The notes under the pieces: model-generated
Seen by the model: only the letters and a program-made list of their open reading frames with translations
What the model was told of the DNA's origin: nothing
The model's database searches: none
In this document: positions 25,103-36,602 of the stretch, piece by piece
Layout: each line of letters starts with the position of its first letter
Numbering within the stretch: position 1 is the stretch's first letter
Source: Escherichia sp. MOD1-EC7003
GTDB taxonomy: Bacteria > Pseudomonadota > Gammaproteobacteria > Enterobacterales > Enterobacteriaceae
Assembly: GCF_002965065.1 (NCBI RefSeq)
Contig: NZ_PTRE01000068.1
Coordinates: 1 to 58,818 of the forward strand
Reading direction: 5' to 3'
Length of the DNA stretch: 58,818 bases
Program-made: the position numbers and the translations under genes

Positions 25103-25912
25103 CTAATTCGGGCGCTCACAAAGTGGGGCTAAATATTCATATAACGTTGCTGACGAAAAGGAGACATCGCCACAGGCACGTACGGGTATCACTGGCATTA
25201 ACGCATTACAAATGACCATCTCATCTGCCTGCAACGCCTCCTCCAGAGAGGCTTGCACTTCGACAAGCTGATAAGAGGATTGTGCCAGTAAACGGATACA
25301 GAATTGTCGCATAATGCCGTTAACACCTGCCTGATCCAGGCGCGGTGTATAAACTACGTTGCCCTTCCGCCAGAACAAATTAGCCGCACAGCATTCCGTA
25401 ACCCACCCTTCGCTGTCAAGGACCAGCGCCTCATCGGCGTTTGTCTGCTCAAGATGAGAGCGGATCAATACTTGCTCAAGTCGATTAAGATGTTTAATCC
25501 CTGCAAGATGAGGATTGCGCCCCAGGCGCACCGGGCTTAGCGCTAACGTCATTCCCTCGTTACGCAAACGGTCGTAATGTGCAGGATAAGCCGTAACGGA
25601 GAGAATCCGCGTTGCCGGTCCGCTGTTCAATGTGCTGTACCCTCGCCCGCCGCTACCGCGACTGATCACGACTTTCAGCACACCATTCTGCTGTTCTGCT
25701 GCCAGCGTTTTCATCTCTCGTTCAAGCTGACGCCAGAAGTCACAGGAAATCATCAACCGCTGACAAGCATCCTGTAGTCGCTGGAGATGCGCCGATAACA
25801 AACTGACTTTACCGTCGATGACTCTGGCGGTAGTAAAACAACCATCACCAAACTGCGTTGCCCGATCGCTAACTGCCAGCGATTCCTGTTTATGACCGTT
25901 AATTAAGAACAT
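25103..25912 (-). CDS. pabC: Aminodeoxychorismate lyase PabC
   Basis: A 269-residue PLP enzyme of fold type IV that converts 4-amino-4-deoxychorismate to p-aminobenzoate and pyruvate for folate synthesis. The PLP Lys lies in [11 protein letters not shown] (Lys140). [11 protein letters not shown] and [16 protein letters not shown] are family motifs. It lies 2 bp upstream of mltG and 119 bp after fabF. Confidence 0.97.
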   Translation of the reverse strand: MFLINGHKQESLAVSDRATQFGDGCFTTARVIDGKVSLLSAHLQRLQDACQRLMISCDFWRQLEREMKTLAAEQQNGVLKVVISRGSGGRGYSTLNSGPATRILSVTAYPAHYDRLRNEGMTLALSPVRLGRNPHLAGIKHLNRLEQVLIRSHLEQTNADEALVLDSEGWVTECCAANLFWRKGNVVYTPRLDQAGVNGIMRQFCIRLLAQSSYQLVEVQASLEEALQADEMVICNALMPVIPVRACGDVSFSSATLYEYLAPLCERPN

Positions 25913-25983
25913 ACCGGCTCCTTATCAGAGGATTGTTAGTGTGGCAGCATGTTCACTACGGAACAAGTCGGAATAAAAACTAA

Positions 25984-26012
25984 GAAAAAAGGCCCGCAAG
26001 CGGACCTTTTAT
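25984..26012 (-). terminator. fabF terminator
   Basis: On the minus strand GGTCCGCTTGCGGGCC followed by TTTTTTCTT forms an intrinsic terminator just after the fabF stop. Confidence 0.8.
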
Positions 26013-26031
26013 AAGGGTGGGTAATGACAAT

Positions 26032-27303
<1,272 letters not shown>

Positions 27304-27329
27304 CTAGTGGGACAAAAAGATAAAACTCA

Positions 27330-27347
27330 GGCGGTCGAACGACCGCC
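27330..27347 (-). terminator. Hairpin between acpP and fabF
   Basis: GGCGGTCGAACGACCGCC is a near-perfect palindrome. On the minus strand it is followed by TGAGTTTTATCTTTTTG. This is probably a partial terminator that yields abundant acpP mRNA and lower fabF. Confidence 0.75.
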
Positions 27348-27360
27348 TGGAGATGTTCAC

Positions 27361-27597
27361 TTACGCCTGGTGGCCGTTGATGTAATCAATGGCAGCCTGA
27401 ACGGTGGTGATTTTCTCAGCTTCTTCGTCCGGAATCTCAGTATCAAACTCTTCTTCCAGAGCCATTACCAGCTCAACGGTGTCAAGAGAATCCGCGCCCA
27501 GGTCTTCAACGAAAGAAGCATTGTTGGTAACTTCTTCCTGCTTAACGCCCAGCTGTTCGCCGATAATTTTCTTAACGCGTTCTTCGATAGTGCTCAT
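27361..27597 (-). CDS. acpP: Acyl carrier protein AcpP
   Basis: The 78-residue acidic four-helix carrier of growing acyl chains. The phosphopantetheine Ser lies in [11 protein letters not shown]. It is located between fabG (210 bp upstream) and fabF, as in other gammaproteobacteria. Confidence 0.99.
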
Positions 27598-27807
27598 ACT
27601 CTTAAATTTCCTATCAAAACTCGCTTTCGCGATGGTTTTCGTAGTGTATAAAATGTTGAAAAATTTGCAACTAAATCCCGGCAGGTCTTACCACGATTTT
27701 ACGTTATTTTGAGGCCTTACCCCCCAATAACGCAAATCATTTTGCACTAATTATTACTCATAACCACGTAGACTGCGCGCAACATGAGCATTTTGTGCAA
27801 ATCGCGG

Positions 27808-28542
27808 TCAGACCATGTACATCCCGCCGTTCACATGCAAAGTTTCACCCGTGATGTAAGCTGCTTCGTCGGATGCCAGGAATGCAACCGCGTTGGCGAT
27901 TTCCTGTGCGCCGCCGAGGCGACCCGCAGGAACCTGCGCCAGGATACCCGCACGCTGGTCATCGCTCAGCGCACGTGTCATGTCCGTTTCAATAAAGCCC
28001 GGAGCAACAACGTTTACAGTAATACCGCGTGACGCAACTTCGCGCGCCAGTGATTTACTGAAGCCGATCAAGCCCGCTTTCGCCGCGGCGTAGTTGGCCT
28101 GACCGCCATTTCCCATGGTACCAACCACAGAACCGATAGTGATAATACGACCATGACGCTTTTTCATCATAGCGCGCATTACCGCTTTTGACAGACGGAA
28201 AACAGATGAAAGGTTGGTTTCGATAATATCGTTCCACTCTTCATCTTTCATTCGCATTAACAGGTTATCACGAGTGATACCGGCATTATTAACCAGGATA
28301 TCCACTTCACCAAATTCTGCGCGAATTTTTTCCAGAACAGATTCGATAGATGCCGGGTCGGTCACATTCAACATCAGACCTTTGCCGTTAGCACCTAAAT
28401 AATCACTGATCGCCTGAGCGCCATTTTCACTGGTCGCAGTGCCAATAACTTTCGCGCCACGGGCTGCGAGCGTTTCAGCAATTGCGCGGCCAATTCCGCG
28501 GCTTGCACCGGTTACCAGTGCGATTTTTCCTTCAAAATTCAT
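27808..28542 (-). CDS. fabG: 3-oxoacyl-ACP reductase FabG
   Basis: A 244-residue short-chain dehydrogenase with NADPH motif TGASRGIGRAIA, NNAGITRDNLL and the catalytic Ser-Tyr-Lys set (GSVVGTMGN, YAAAKAG). It reduces 3-oxoacyl-ACP in each elongation round. Confidence 0.98.
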   Translation of the reverse strand: MNFEGKIALVTGASRGIGRAIAETLAARGAKVIGTATSENGAQAISDYLGANGKGLMLNVTDPASIESVLEKIRAEFGEVDILVNNAGITRDNLLMRMKDEEWNDIIETNLSSVFRLSKAVMRAMMKKRHGRIITIGSVVGTMGNGGQANYAAAKAGLIGFSKSLAREVASRGITVNVVAPGFIETDMTRALSDDQRAGILAQVPAGRLGGAQEIANAVAFLASDEAAYITGETLHVNGGMYMV

Positions 28543-28554
28543 GATTTTCCTCTT

Positions 28555-29484
28555 TTAAAGCTCGAGCGCCGCTGCCATCGCTGAAGGTTCGTTCAGCGCC
28601 GAGGCGGTCAGGGTGTCGACAATGCGTTTCGTCAGGCCAGTAAGCACTTTGCCCGGGCCGACTTCATAGAGATGTTGTACGCCTTGCGCTGCCATGTATT
28701 CAACAGACTTCGTCCACTGAACCGGGTTATACAGCTGACGTACCAGTGCGTCACGGATGGCATCACCATTGGTTTCGCATTTCACATCAACGTTATTCAC
28801 AACAGGAACTGTTGGTGCGTTAAAGGTGATTTTCGCTAATTCTACTGCCAGTTTGTCGGCTGCCGGTTTCATCAGTGCACAGTGAGACGGTACGCTCACT
28901 GGCAACGGCAGTGCGCGTTTTGCGCCCGCAGCTTTACAGGCCGCGCCAGCACGCTCAACCGCTTCTTTATGACCGGCAATAACCACCTGTCCAGGAGAGT
29001 TGAAGTTTACCGGAGAAACGACCTGACCTTCTGCCGCTTCTTCACACGCTTTCGCAATAGACGCATCATCCAGACCGATGATTGCCGCCATAGCACCCGT
29101 TCCTTCCGGTACGGCTTCTTGCATAAACTTCCCGCGCATCTCAACCAGACGCACCGCATCAGCGAAATCAATCACCCCAGCGCAAACCAGCGCGGAGTAT
29201 TCCCCCAGGCTGTGGCCTGCCATCATCGCTGGCGCTTTACCACCCTGCTGCTGCCATACGCGGTACAGCGCAACAGATGCAGTTAGCAGTGCTGGCTGGG
29301 TTTGCCAGGTTTTATTCAGTTCTTCAGCTGGCCCCTGCTGGGTCAGCGCCCACAGGTCATAGCCCAGCGCTGCAGAAGCTTCAGCAAACGTTTCTTCGAC
29401 AATGGGATAGCTCGCCGCCATATCAGCCAGCATTCCAACGGTTTGAGAACCCTGTCCAGGGAACACAAATGCAAATTGCGTCAT
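28555..29484 (-). CDS. fabD: Malonyl-CoA:ACP transacylase FabD
   Basis: A 309-residue acyltransferase with FPGQGSQ at the N-terminus, nucleophile Ser in GHSLGEYSAL (Ser92) and catalytic His in VPSHCALM (His201). It loads malonyl groups on AcpP. Confidence 0.98.
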   Translation of the reverse strand: MTQFAFVFPGQGSQTVGMLADMAASYPIVEETFAEASAALGYDLWALTQQGPAEELNKTWQTQPALLTASVALYRVWQQQGGKAPAMMAGHSLGEYSALVCAGVIDFADAVRLVEMRGKFMQEAVPEGTGAMAAIIGLDDASIAKACEEAAEGQVVSPVNFNSPGQVVIAGHKEAVERAGAACKAAGAKRALPLPVSVPSHCALMKPAADKLAVELAKITFNAPTVPVVNNVDVKCETNGDAIRDALVRQLYNPVQWTKSVEYMAAQGVQHLYEVGPGKVLTGLTKRIVDTLTASALNEPSAMAAALEL

Positions 29485-29499
29485 GTTTTAATCCTTATC

Positions 29500-30453
29500 C
29501 TAGAAACGAACCAGCGCGGAGCCCCAGGTGAATCCACCGCCAAAGGCTTCAAGCAGAACCAACTGCCCCGGCTTAATGCGTCCGTCACGTACAGCTTCAT
29601 CCAGCGCGCACGGGACAGAGGCCGCAGAGGTATTACCGTGGCGATCCAACGTCACCACGACATTGTCCATCGACATGCCGAGTTTTTTCGCCGTTGCGCT
29701 GATGATGCGCAAGTTCGCCTGATGCGGCACCAGCCAGTCCAGTTGAGAACGGTCAAGATTATTCGCCGCCAGCGTCTCATCAACGATGTGCGCCAGTTCC
29801 GTTACCGCAACCTTGAAGACTTCGTTGCCCGCCATCGTCAGATGAATTGAATTCTCTGGATTCACACGGTCGGCATTAGGCAGCGTCAGCAATTCACCAT
29901 AGCTACCGTCGGCATGCAGATGGGTGGAGATGATTCCCGGCTCTTCAGAGGCAGCCAGCACCGCAGCGCCCGCACCATCGCCAAAAATAATAATAGTCCC
30001 ACGATCTGTTGGATCGCAGGTGCGCGCCAGCACATCGGAACCGACGACCAGAGCATACTTCACCGCCCCAGATTTCACGTATTGATCGGCTACGCTTAAT
30101 GCATAGGTGAAACCTGCGCAGGCTGCGGCAACGTCAAATGCCGGGCAACCTTTAATGCCCAGCATACTTTGAATCTGACAAGCTGCGCTCGGGAAAGCGT
30201 GCGTAGCAGAAGTCGTTGCCACAACGATCAGGCCAATCTGGTCTTTCTCAATGCCCGCCATCTCAATTGCACGTGTCGCCGCTTCAAAGCCCATGGTTGA
30301 AACGGTTTCGTTTGGCGCGGCAATGTGGCGTTCGCGGATACCGGTACGAGTGACAATCCACTCGTCAGAGGTGTCCACCATTTTTTCCAAATCGGCGTTT
30401 GTCCGCACTTGTTCGGGCAGATAGCTGCCAGTACCAATAATCTTCGTATACAT
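29500..30453 (-). CDS. fabH: Beta-ketoacyl-ACP synthase III FabH
   Basis: A 317-residue initiator condensing enzyme that joins acetyl-CoA and malonyl-ACP. The active Cys is in [13 protein letters not shown] (Cys112), with His in VPHQANLRI and Asn in HGNTSAASV. Intact. Confidence 0.98.
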
Positions 30454-30520
30454 GTACGCTCAGTCACTTTTCGGTTATATACCGTCACTTGCAAACTGCG
30501 AGTTCGCTGGCAGCGTCCTG

Positions 30521-31591
30521 CTACCGCAGAGTTCCGCTTTTGCCACCGTCCAGCAGCTCAAAACCAGCTGGGTATACAGATTCCAGGCGAGCGGCAATTC
30601 GCAAAGGAACTTGTCGCTGCACCGCCTGCACTGCCTGTTCAATCGCGACCGCAAAAGCTCGCTGATTGGCTGCACCATGACTTTTTATCACCGTGCCGCG
30701 CAATCCTAACAGACAGGCGCCGTTATACTGGTCGGGGTTGAGGTGACTGAATCGCCTCGTCAGGCTCTTTTGTAGCCAACGTTTTAATAACAGTAGCCAC
30801 CACGACCGTTTTCTCCCTTCCCCCTGAGATTTCAGCAGAGAAAGGAACATCCTGACAACACCTTCCATCGTCTTTAACGTGACATTTCCTGTAAAGCCGT
30901 CACAAACCAGTACATCTGTCTTGCCAGTTAACAACTCATTGGCTTCAAGATAGCCGATATAATTGATAGAAGGGATTGTTTTAAGCACCGCTGAGGCATC
31001 CCGAATACTGTCGAGACCCTTTACTTCTTCTTCACCAATATTGAGCAACGCCACGCGAGGATTGGGAATTTCCACCACCTCTTCAGCCAGGACCGAGCCC
31101 ATAATGGCAAATTGCACCAACATTGTACTATCACAATCGACGTTGGCCCCTAAGTCGAGGACCACCGTTTTACCCTTTTGCTGATGCGGTAATACCGTTA
31201 CCAGCGCCGGGCGCTCAATCCCCTCCAGGGGCTTGAGTAATAATTTTGCCAGCCCCATCAGCGCCCCGGTATTACCGGCACTGACACAGGCTTGCGCTCG
31301 ACCTTCTTTCACCAACTCCAGGGCCACGCGCATTGAACTACCTCGACTGGCACGGATAGCTTGCGAAGGCCGGGCATCACTGGCGATAACTGACTGTGCA
31401 GGAATAATCTGCAGACGCGAACGTTGTTCAAAGTCAGCTTTAGCAAGTAATGGCGTGATGGCGTCGGGATTGCCGACTAAAAGAAGAGTGAGTTGCGAAT
31501 TAGAATTCAGTGCCTGCAATGCTGCAGGCACTGTCACGGAAGGGCCAAAATCCCCTCCCATGACATCTAACGCCAGGGTTAGACGTGTCAA
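30521..31591 (-). CDS. plsX: Phosphate acyltransferase PlsX
   Basis: A 356-residue enzyme that makes acyl-phosphate from acyl-ACP for phospholipid synthesis. It has family motifs [32 protein letters not shown] and [15 protein letters not shown]. It lies upstream of fabH in the same unit. Confidence 0.98.
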   Translation of the reverse strand: MTRLTLALDVMGGDFGPSVTVPAALQALNSNSQLTLLLVGNPDAITPLLAKADFEQRSRLQIIPAQSVIASDARPSQAIRASRGSSMRVALELVKEGRAQACVSAGNTGALMGLAKLLLKPLEGIERPALVTVLPHQQKGKTVVLDLGANVDCDSTMLVQFAIMGSVLAEEVVEIPNPRVALLNIGEEEVKGLDSIRDASAVLKTIPSINYIGYLEANELLTGKTDVLVCDGFTGNVTLKTMEGVVRMFLSLLKSQGEGRKRSWWLLLLKRWLQKSLTRRFSHLNPDQYNGACLLGLRGTVIKSHGAANQRAFAVAIEQAVQAVQRQVPLRIAARLESVYPAGFELLDGGKSGTLR

Positions 31592-31654
31592 GGTATCGTC
31601 GCCGCCCGGTTTGGTCTTTCCCCAGGGAACTGGGGAAAATCCTCACTAAGCTTC

Positions 31655-31671
31655 ATCACGCAGATGCGTGA

Positions 31672-31672
<1 letters not shown>
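31655..31672 (-). other. Hairpin at the rpmF stop codon
   Basis: ATCACGCA-GA-TGCGTGAT is a perfect stem at the rpmF 3' end, and a second stem (TTCCCCAGG...CTGGGGAAA, about 31618-31637) follows. There is no strong U-tract; these could be RNA processing or partial attenuation elements before plsX. Confidence 0.5.
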
Positions 31673-31857
<185 letters not shown>

Positions 31858-31896
31858 TCAATTACGGTTTATCCCCGATCCAACGGGGAGCACCAA

Positions 31897-32430
<534 letters not shown>

Positions 32431-32459
32431 TTAACTTTGTAACGTCATAGAGTCAAAGA

Positions 32460-32484
32460 AAAAGGCAGCCTGTGGTTGCCTTTT
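32460..32484. terminator. Terminator-like hairpin upstream of yceD/yceF
   Basis: AAAAAGGCAGCCTGTGGTTGCCTTTT forms a GGCAGCC/GGTTGCC stem flanked by A and T runs, in the divergent yceD-yceF spacer. Confidence 0.5.
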
Positions 32485-32560
32485 GCCAATAATTCGCACA
32501 CATTGCGGCGTGTAGTTTAAAATGTCGCAATCTAATTCGCTATAGTTTACTTAAAAAATT

Positions 32561-33154
32561 ATGCCTGAACTTATTCTAGCTTCAACTTCGCCATACCGCC
32601 GCATGCTGTTAGAGAAACTCGGCATGCCTTTCACCTGCGTCGCGCCCGAGGTAAACGAACTCCCCCTCCCCACTGAATCACCGCGCCATCTGGTGCTACG
32701 TCTGGCGCAAGCGAAAGCGCAGGCGCTGACCGAACGTTATCCTCATCACCTGATTATTGGTTCTGACCAAGTTTGCGTACTGGATGGCGAAATAACGGGT
32801 AAACCGCACACGGAAGAAAATGCGCGTAAACAATTAAAGAAAGCCAGTGGCAATATTGTGACCTTTTATACCGGCCTGGCACTTTATAATTCTGTTACCG
32901 GTCAGTTACAAACTGAATGCGAGCCTTTCGACGTCCATTTTCGCCATCTGACTGAACAAGAAATAAACCACTACGTTCGGAAAGAGCGCCCGCTAAATTG
33001 CGCAGGCAGTTTCAAAAGCGAGGGGTTAGGCATCTCGCTGTTTGAGCGTCTCGAAGGCCGCGACCCGAATACGTTGGTTGGGCTACCGTTGATTGCACTG
33101 TGCCAAATGCTGCGTCAGGAAGGGGTTAACCCGCTGTGTGAGTACAGTACATGA
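32561..33154 (+). CDS. yceF: Maf-like nucleotide pyrophosphatase YceF (7-methyl-GTP type)
   Basis: A 197-residue Maf-family house-cleaning enzyme that hydrolyses modified nucleoside triphosphates such as m7GTP. Motifs are [29 protein letters not shown] and YTGLALYNS. It differs from recalled K-12 YceF at roughly a quarter of positions and ends NPLCEYST rather than NPLMG, while the genes to its left are near identical to K-12. This points to replacement by an allele from another enterobacterium together with the adjacent island. Confidence 0.93.
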   Translation: MPELILASTSPYRRMLLEKLGMPFTCVAPEVNELPLPTESPRHLVLRLAQAKAQALTERYPHHLIIGSDQVCVLDGEITGKPHTEENARKQLKKASGNIVTFYTGLALYNSVTGQLQTECEPFDVHFRHLTEQEINHYVRKERPLNCAGSFKSEGLGISLFERLEGRDPNTLVGLPLIALCQMLRQEGVNPLCEYST

Positions 33155-33178
33155 CATTGCTGATAGCACAAAAGAGTC

Positions 33179-33210
33179 CTCCCCCTCAGCACATAGTACC
33201 CGAGGGGGAG
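33179..33210. terminator. Hairpin at the yceF/island junction
   Basis: A CTCCCCCTC/GAGGGGGAG stem of 9 bp lies between convergent yceF and the TauE-like gene. The minus-strand side is followed by GACTCTTTTG. It probably terminates the island operon. Confidence 0.65.
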
Positions 33211-33215
33211 TTAAC

Positions 33216-34001
33216 TCAAGCAACTGCCATCAGGCTGGTGATTAGCATATTGCCGCCAACGAACAACAGCACCAGGTAGACAATGCGCAGGAAGGTTTCT
33301 TTTTTGATGCGTTGCAAAAAGGCCATTCCGAGGAAGAAGCCGATAGCCGCCATCGGAAAACCAATGGTCAACGCGCTGCCCAGGTGCGCCGTAAATGCCC
33401 CATTGCGGTACTGATTGAAGGCGTTCCAGGTATTAAAGACCACCCAAACCATATTCATGGTATTACGGAATTTCTCTTTTTCCTTAACAGCCTCAATAGT
33501 ATAGACGGTAATCAGCGGCCCACCGATGGTGAACGCGCCGTGGACGATGCCGCCTAGAATCAGGCAGCCGTAGCGAAAGCACTTACTCGCCAGCGTATCA
33601 GGAGCGTTAGCCGCCTCAACCTTTTTAAAAATCATCGGGTTGACGATATGCTTATAAATATTCATCACCGCAATAATCGTCACCATTGCGCCAATGCATA
33701 TCTTCGCCACGTTGGGACTAATGGTGTAAAACAGGTAGTTGCCGATTAAAATTCCCGGCACGCACAGTGCCACAATTTTTCCGAGATCGCGCCAAGAAAC
33801 GTCACGCCACGTTTTCACCGCCAGAAAATAGAGGAACGGCAGTGTGATCACCGTGCCATACGGCACCCCAACTGAAGTGCCCAACAAGCCGTTGGTCACC
33901 GATGCCGCAATCACCGTACAACCAAAACCGGTGCACCCTTGAACAAAAAAGCCAACAATTTGCATCAAACCGACAAGTACAAAATCAAGATTAAAAGTCA
34001 T
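33216..34001 (-). CDS. TauE/SafE-family membrane exporter
   Basis: A 261-residue integral membrane protein of the TauE/SafE (YfcA-like) family, whose members export sulfite, sulfoacetate or related anions. About eight hydrophobic helices are seen, with the repeat motifs GCTGFGCTVIAASV (first half) and GGIVHGAFTIGGPLITVY (second half) that mark this fold. It lies 85 bp downstream of the glycyl-radical enzyme on the same strand and is the last gene of that unit. In this setting it most likely exports the sulfonated end product (3-hydroxypropanesulfonate) or sulfite. The substrate is inferred. Confidence 0.85.
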   Translation of the reverse strand: MTFNLDFVLVGLMQIVGFFVQGCTGFGCTVIAASVTNGLLGTSVGVPYGTVITLPFLYFLAVKTWRDVSWRDLGKIVALCVPGILIGNYLFYTISPNVAKICIGAMVTIIAVMNIYKHIVNPMIFKKVEAANAPDTLASKCFRYGCLILGGIVHGAFTIGGPLITVYTIEAVKEKEKFRNTMNMVWVVFNTWNAFNQYRNGAFTAHLGSALTIGFPMAAIGFFLGMAFLQRIKKETFLRIVYLVLLFVGGNMLITSLMAVA

Positions 34002-34086
34002 TCTATCCGCCCTGGATATCTCGCCTAGGCCAACCAGGCACTAGAAAGCGAACGCTCTGCGCCCGCTTTGGTTAGCAACAAAAGTC

Positions 34087-36567
34087 TTAGAAATGCAGCT
34101 CAGTACGCTGAATCAGATCTTTTTGCAGAGGTTTGCCCAGTTCAACAAAATAGGCACTGTATCCGGCTACACGCACCAGCATATCTTTGTAATCCTCCGG
34201 CTTTTTCTGCGCTGCGCGCATCGTCGCCGAACTCATGATATTGAACTGGACGTGCATAGCCTGCTTGGCGATGTACTCGTCAATAAAGCTCACTAGGGTA
34301 TCCCGCCCTTCGACGCCAGCGACGGCTTCTTGGGGGAAGCGAAGGTTCATTAGAGTGCCGTTAGTTGCGAGACTGTGATCGACTTTAGTCAGGGAATTGA
34401 CCAGGGCCGTCGGACCATTGATATCATGGGAGCCGCCGTCGGTGTGTACCGGCCCCATATTGTCGGAGATAGGTTCGAACTTCTTACGTCCATCAACGGA
34501 AGCATTGGTATTCAACCCCATGCCAACGTTAGCGTTCACCGAATACACACCAGGACTAAACTCGCCACCGCGCGGCGTTTTACGCCCACTGATGTGACGG
34601 CAATAGCACTCGAACATAAACTTGAATAGATCGTCGGCATAATCAACATCGTTGCCGTAGTGATGTACTTTAGAGCTGTTGACCAGCGCGTACAATTTCT
34701 CGTGACCGACCCAGTTATCCTTTACCGCTTGCAGCAGTTGTGCGCCGCTGTGGCGCTGCTCATCAAACACCAGTTGTTTGATGGTCGCCAGGCTGTCGGC
34801 ACAGGTCGCCATACCCGCCGCTTGCGGCGCAATACCGTTGTATTTAGCGCCACCTTCGGTCAGGTCTTTCCCTGAAGCCATGCAGTCCTCATAGAATGCA
34901 GAGACATACGGCACCGGTTTTAACGTACGGTGGGCGTTATCGATAATGTTCAGGCTGCTGCACATTTGATCTGTCCAGTACTCAAACTGTTTATCGACAC
35001 TGACCAGCACCTCATCAAAGTTCTGATAGGTGTCAAGGCTGCCAGTATCTGGCCCCAACTGCTCGCCGGTACTCAGGCTACGGCCGCCGTTAAGTACCAT
35101 CTCCATCATTTTCGGTGTGTTAACGTAAGCAGCGTCATGCCAGCCGTACTCTTTACCTGCCAGGTCCAGCTCAACACAGCCAACAACGCAGTAATCGCGC
35201 GCCTCTTCCAGCGTCATGCCCTTGCGCATCATGCCTTTGATCGACGGTGCATCGTTGAAAATCTTCGGATGCCCATAACCTGCGCGGATACATTCCACGG
35301 TCTTAATTTTTAACTCGTAAGGCGTGTTCTCGTGCATGCGCACACACACCCACGGATTCATCATTCGCGTATGCGCCGAACCTTCCAGCATTAGCATGGT
35401 GAGATCGTTGGTAGCATCGTTACCATCGCGGTCAACGCCACCCAGCGTCAAACTCTCACCACCAAAGCCACGACCATTACGGACCGCCACTGTGCCTTTG
35501 TCTTTCAGCTTGGTCGGGTTGTTCATTTTGACGTACTGCACTTCAATCAGCTCCAGCGCAAACGCTTTGCTGATAGTGTTGTTCTGCATATCCGCCGCAT
35601 ACCATGGATACAGCCACTGGTCCATACGACCATAAGAGATAGAGTGACCGTTACTTTCGATCTGAATCAGGGTGGTAGCGAAATTAAACAACTGTAACGC
35701 CTGCCAGAAGGTTTGCGGTGCGCCGCCTGCGATCTGCTGGCAGTTGAGCGCCATGGTAGTCAGTTCTTGCTTACGTTGCGGGTTAGCCTCTTTTTCAGCA
35801 TATTGGTGCGCCAGCGCAGCGTAGCGGAGAATGTATTTTTTTGCCGCCTCCAGCTCAATAATCATCGCCTGATAAAAATCACGCTTATCACCATATTCCG
35901 GATCGCGTTTGCTCAGCTTTTGCAGCCCAGCCTCAGCGTTGGCAATCAGCCCGTTGTAGCCCACTTTCATCAAACACGCATAATCAATTGCCAGATGTCC
36001 GGCACCAGCATAGTGGTAAAGGTTGGTTTGAAAGATTTTCTCCCCCACCTCAGAGCCTTTGGTTTGATCTTTTTCGAGACGGCTGTTGATCAGGTCGTCA
36101 ACCGTTTTGCCCTCCCAGTAACGGCACAGCTCGACAATTTCTTGGCGCTCTTCGTCGTTACGGATATAAAACTGATCGTTAGCGCGTTCTTCAAATGGTG
36201 AGTGCAGAATTTCATTGATGATCCAACTGACCGAAAACTCAGGATAAATCGGCGACGCTTTAGCCGGAGCGGCAATTTCACCGAGGATCAAATCTTCGTC
36301 ATATATATACAGCTTGCTGTTCAGCAGAATATTTTCAAATGCGTAGGCGCATTTTAACTTGCGCGGCGCATCTTCATGCTGCTTATACGCCTCAGTGACC
36401 AAACGCAGACGTTCAACGTCAATTTCATACGGTCTGTCGAGGAACGTCTGGCGCAAATGATTAACGCGCGGAAACGGCGACCAGTCTTCGTGATTAACCT
36501 GATACCCCAAGCTATAGGTCTGGTCAAACGCCTGCGTACCACAGGCTGTGGTATGATGCTCTTTCAT
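34087..36567 (-). CDS. hpfG: Glycyl-radical enzyme, probable DHPS dehydratase (HpfG-like)
   Basis: An 826-residue glycyl-radical enzyme of the diol-dehydratase/choline-lyase branch, longer than PflB. The radical loop near the C-terminus is RVAGYSA with Gly802. The thiyl Cys is Cys464 in VVGCVE, with Glu466 as likely base; the next residues are Leu-Asp, where glycerol and choline enzymes usually have Pro. The start at 36567 follows SD AAGGATA. Its activase is 35 bp upstream, and alcohol-dehydrogenase and sulfonate-type transporter genes lie nearby, so DHPS dehydration to 3-sulfopropionaldehyde is the best guess. Isethionate sulfo-lyase and glycerol or propanediol dehydratase are alternatives. 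No microcompartment genes are present. Enzyme class is near certain; substrate is not. Confidence 0.65.
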   Translation of the reverse strand: MKEHHTTACGTQAFDQTYSLGYQVNHEDWSPFPRVNHLRQTFLDRPYEIDVERLRLVTEAYKQHEDAPRKLKCAYAFENILLNSKLYIYDEDLILGEIAAPAKASPIYPEFSVSWIINEILHSPFEERANDQFYIRNDEERQEIVELCRYWEGKTVDDLINSRLEKDQTKGSEVGEKIFQTNLYHYAGAGHLAIDYACLMKVGYNGLIANAEAGLQKLSKRDPEYGDKRDFYQAMIIELEAAKKYILRYAALAHQYAEKEANPQRKQELTTMALNCQQIAGGAPQTFWQALQLFNFATTLIQIESNGHSISYGRMDQWLYPWYAADMQNNTISKAFALELIEVQYVKMNNPTKLKDKGTVAVRNGRGFGGESLTLGGVDRDGNDATNDLTMLMLEGSAHTRMMNPWVCVRMHENTPYELKIKTVECIRAGYGHPKIFNDAPSIKGMMRKGMTLEEARDYCVVGCVELDLAGKEYGWHDAAYVNTPKMMEMVLNGGRSLSTGEQLGPDTGSLDTYQNFDEVLVSVDKQFEYWTDQMCSSLNIIDNAHRTLKPVPYVSAFYEDCMASGKDLTEGGAKYNGIAPQAAGMATCADSLATIKQLVFDEQRHSGAQLLQAVKDNWVGHEKLYALVNSSKVHHYGNDVDYADDLFKFMFECYCRHISGRKTPRGGEFSPGVYSVNANVGMGLNTNASVDGRKKFEPISDNMGPVHTDGGSHDINGPTALVNSLTKVDHSLATNGTLMNLRFPQEAVAGVEGRDTLVSFIDEYIAKQAMHVQFNIMSSATMRAAQKKPEDYKDMLVRVAGYSAYFVELGKPLQKDLIQRTELHF

Positions 36568-36602
36568 AACGGTTATCCTTTATAAGCTTAAAATAAAAAC
36601 AG

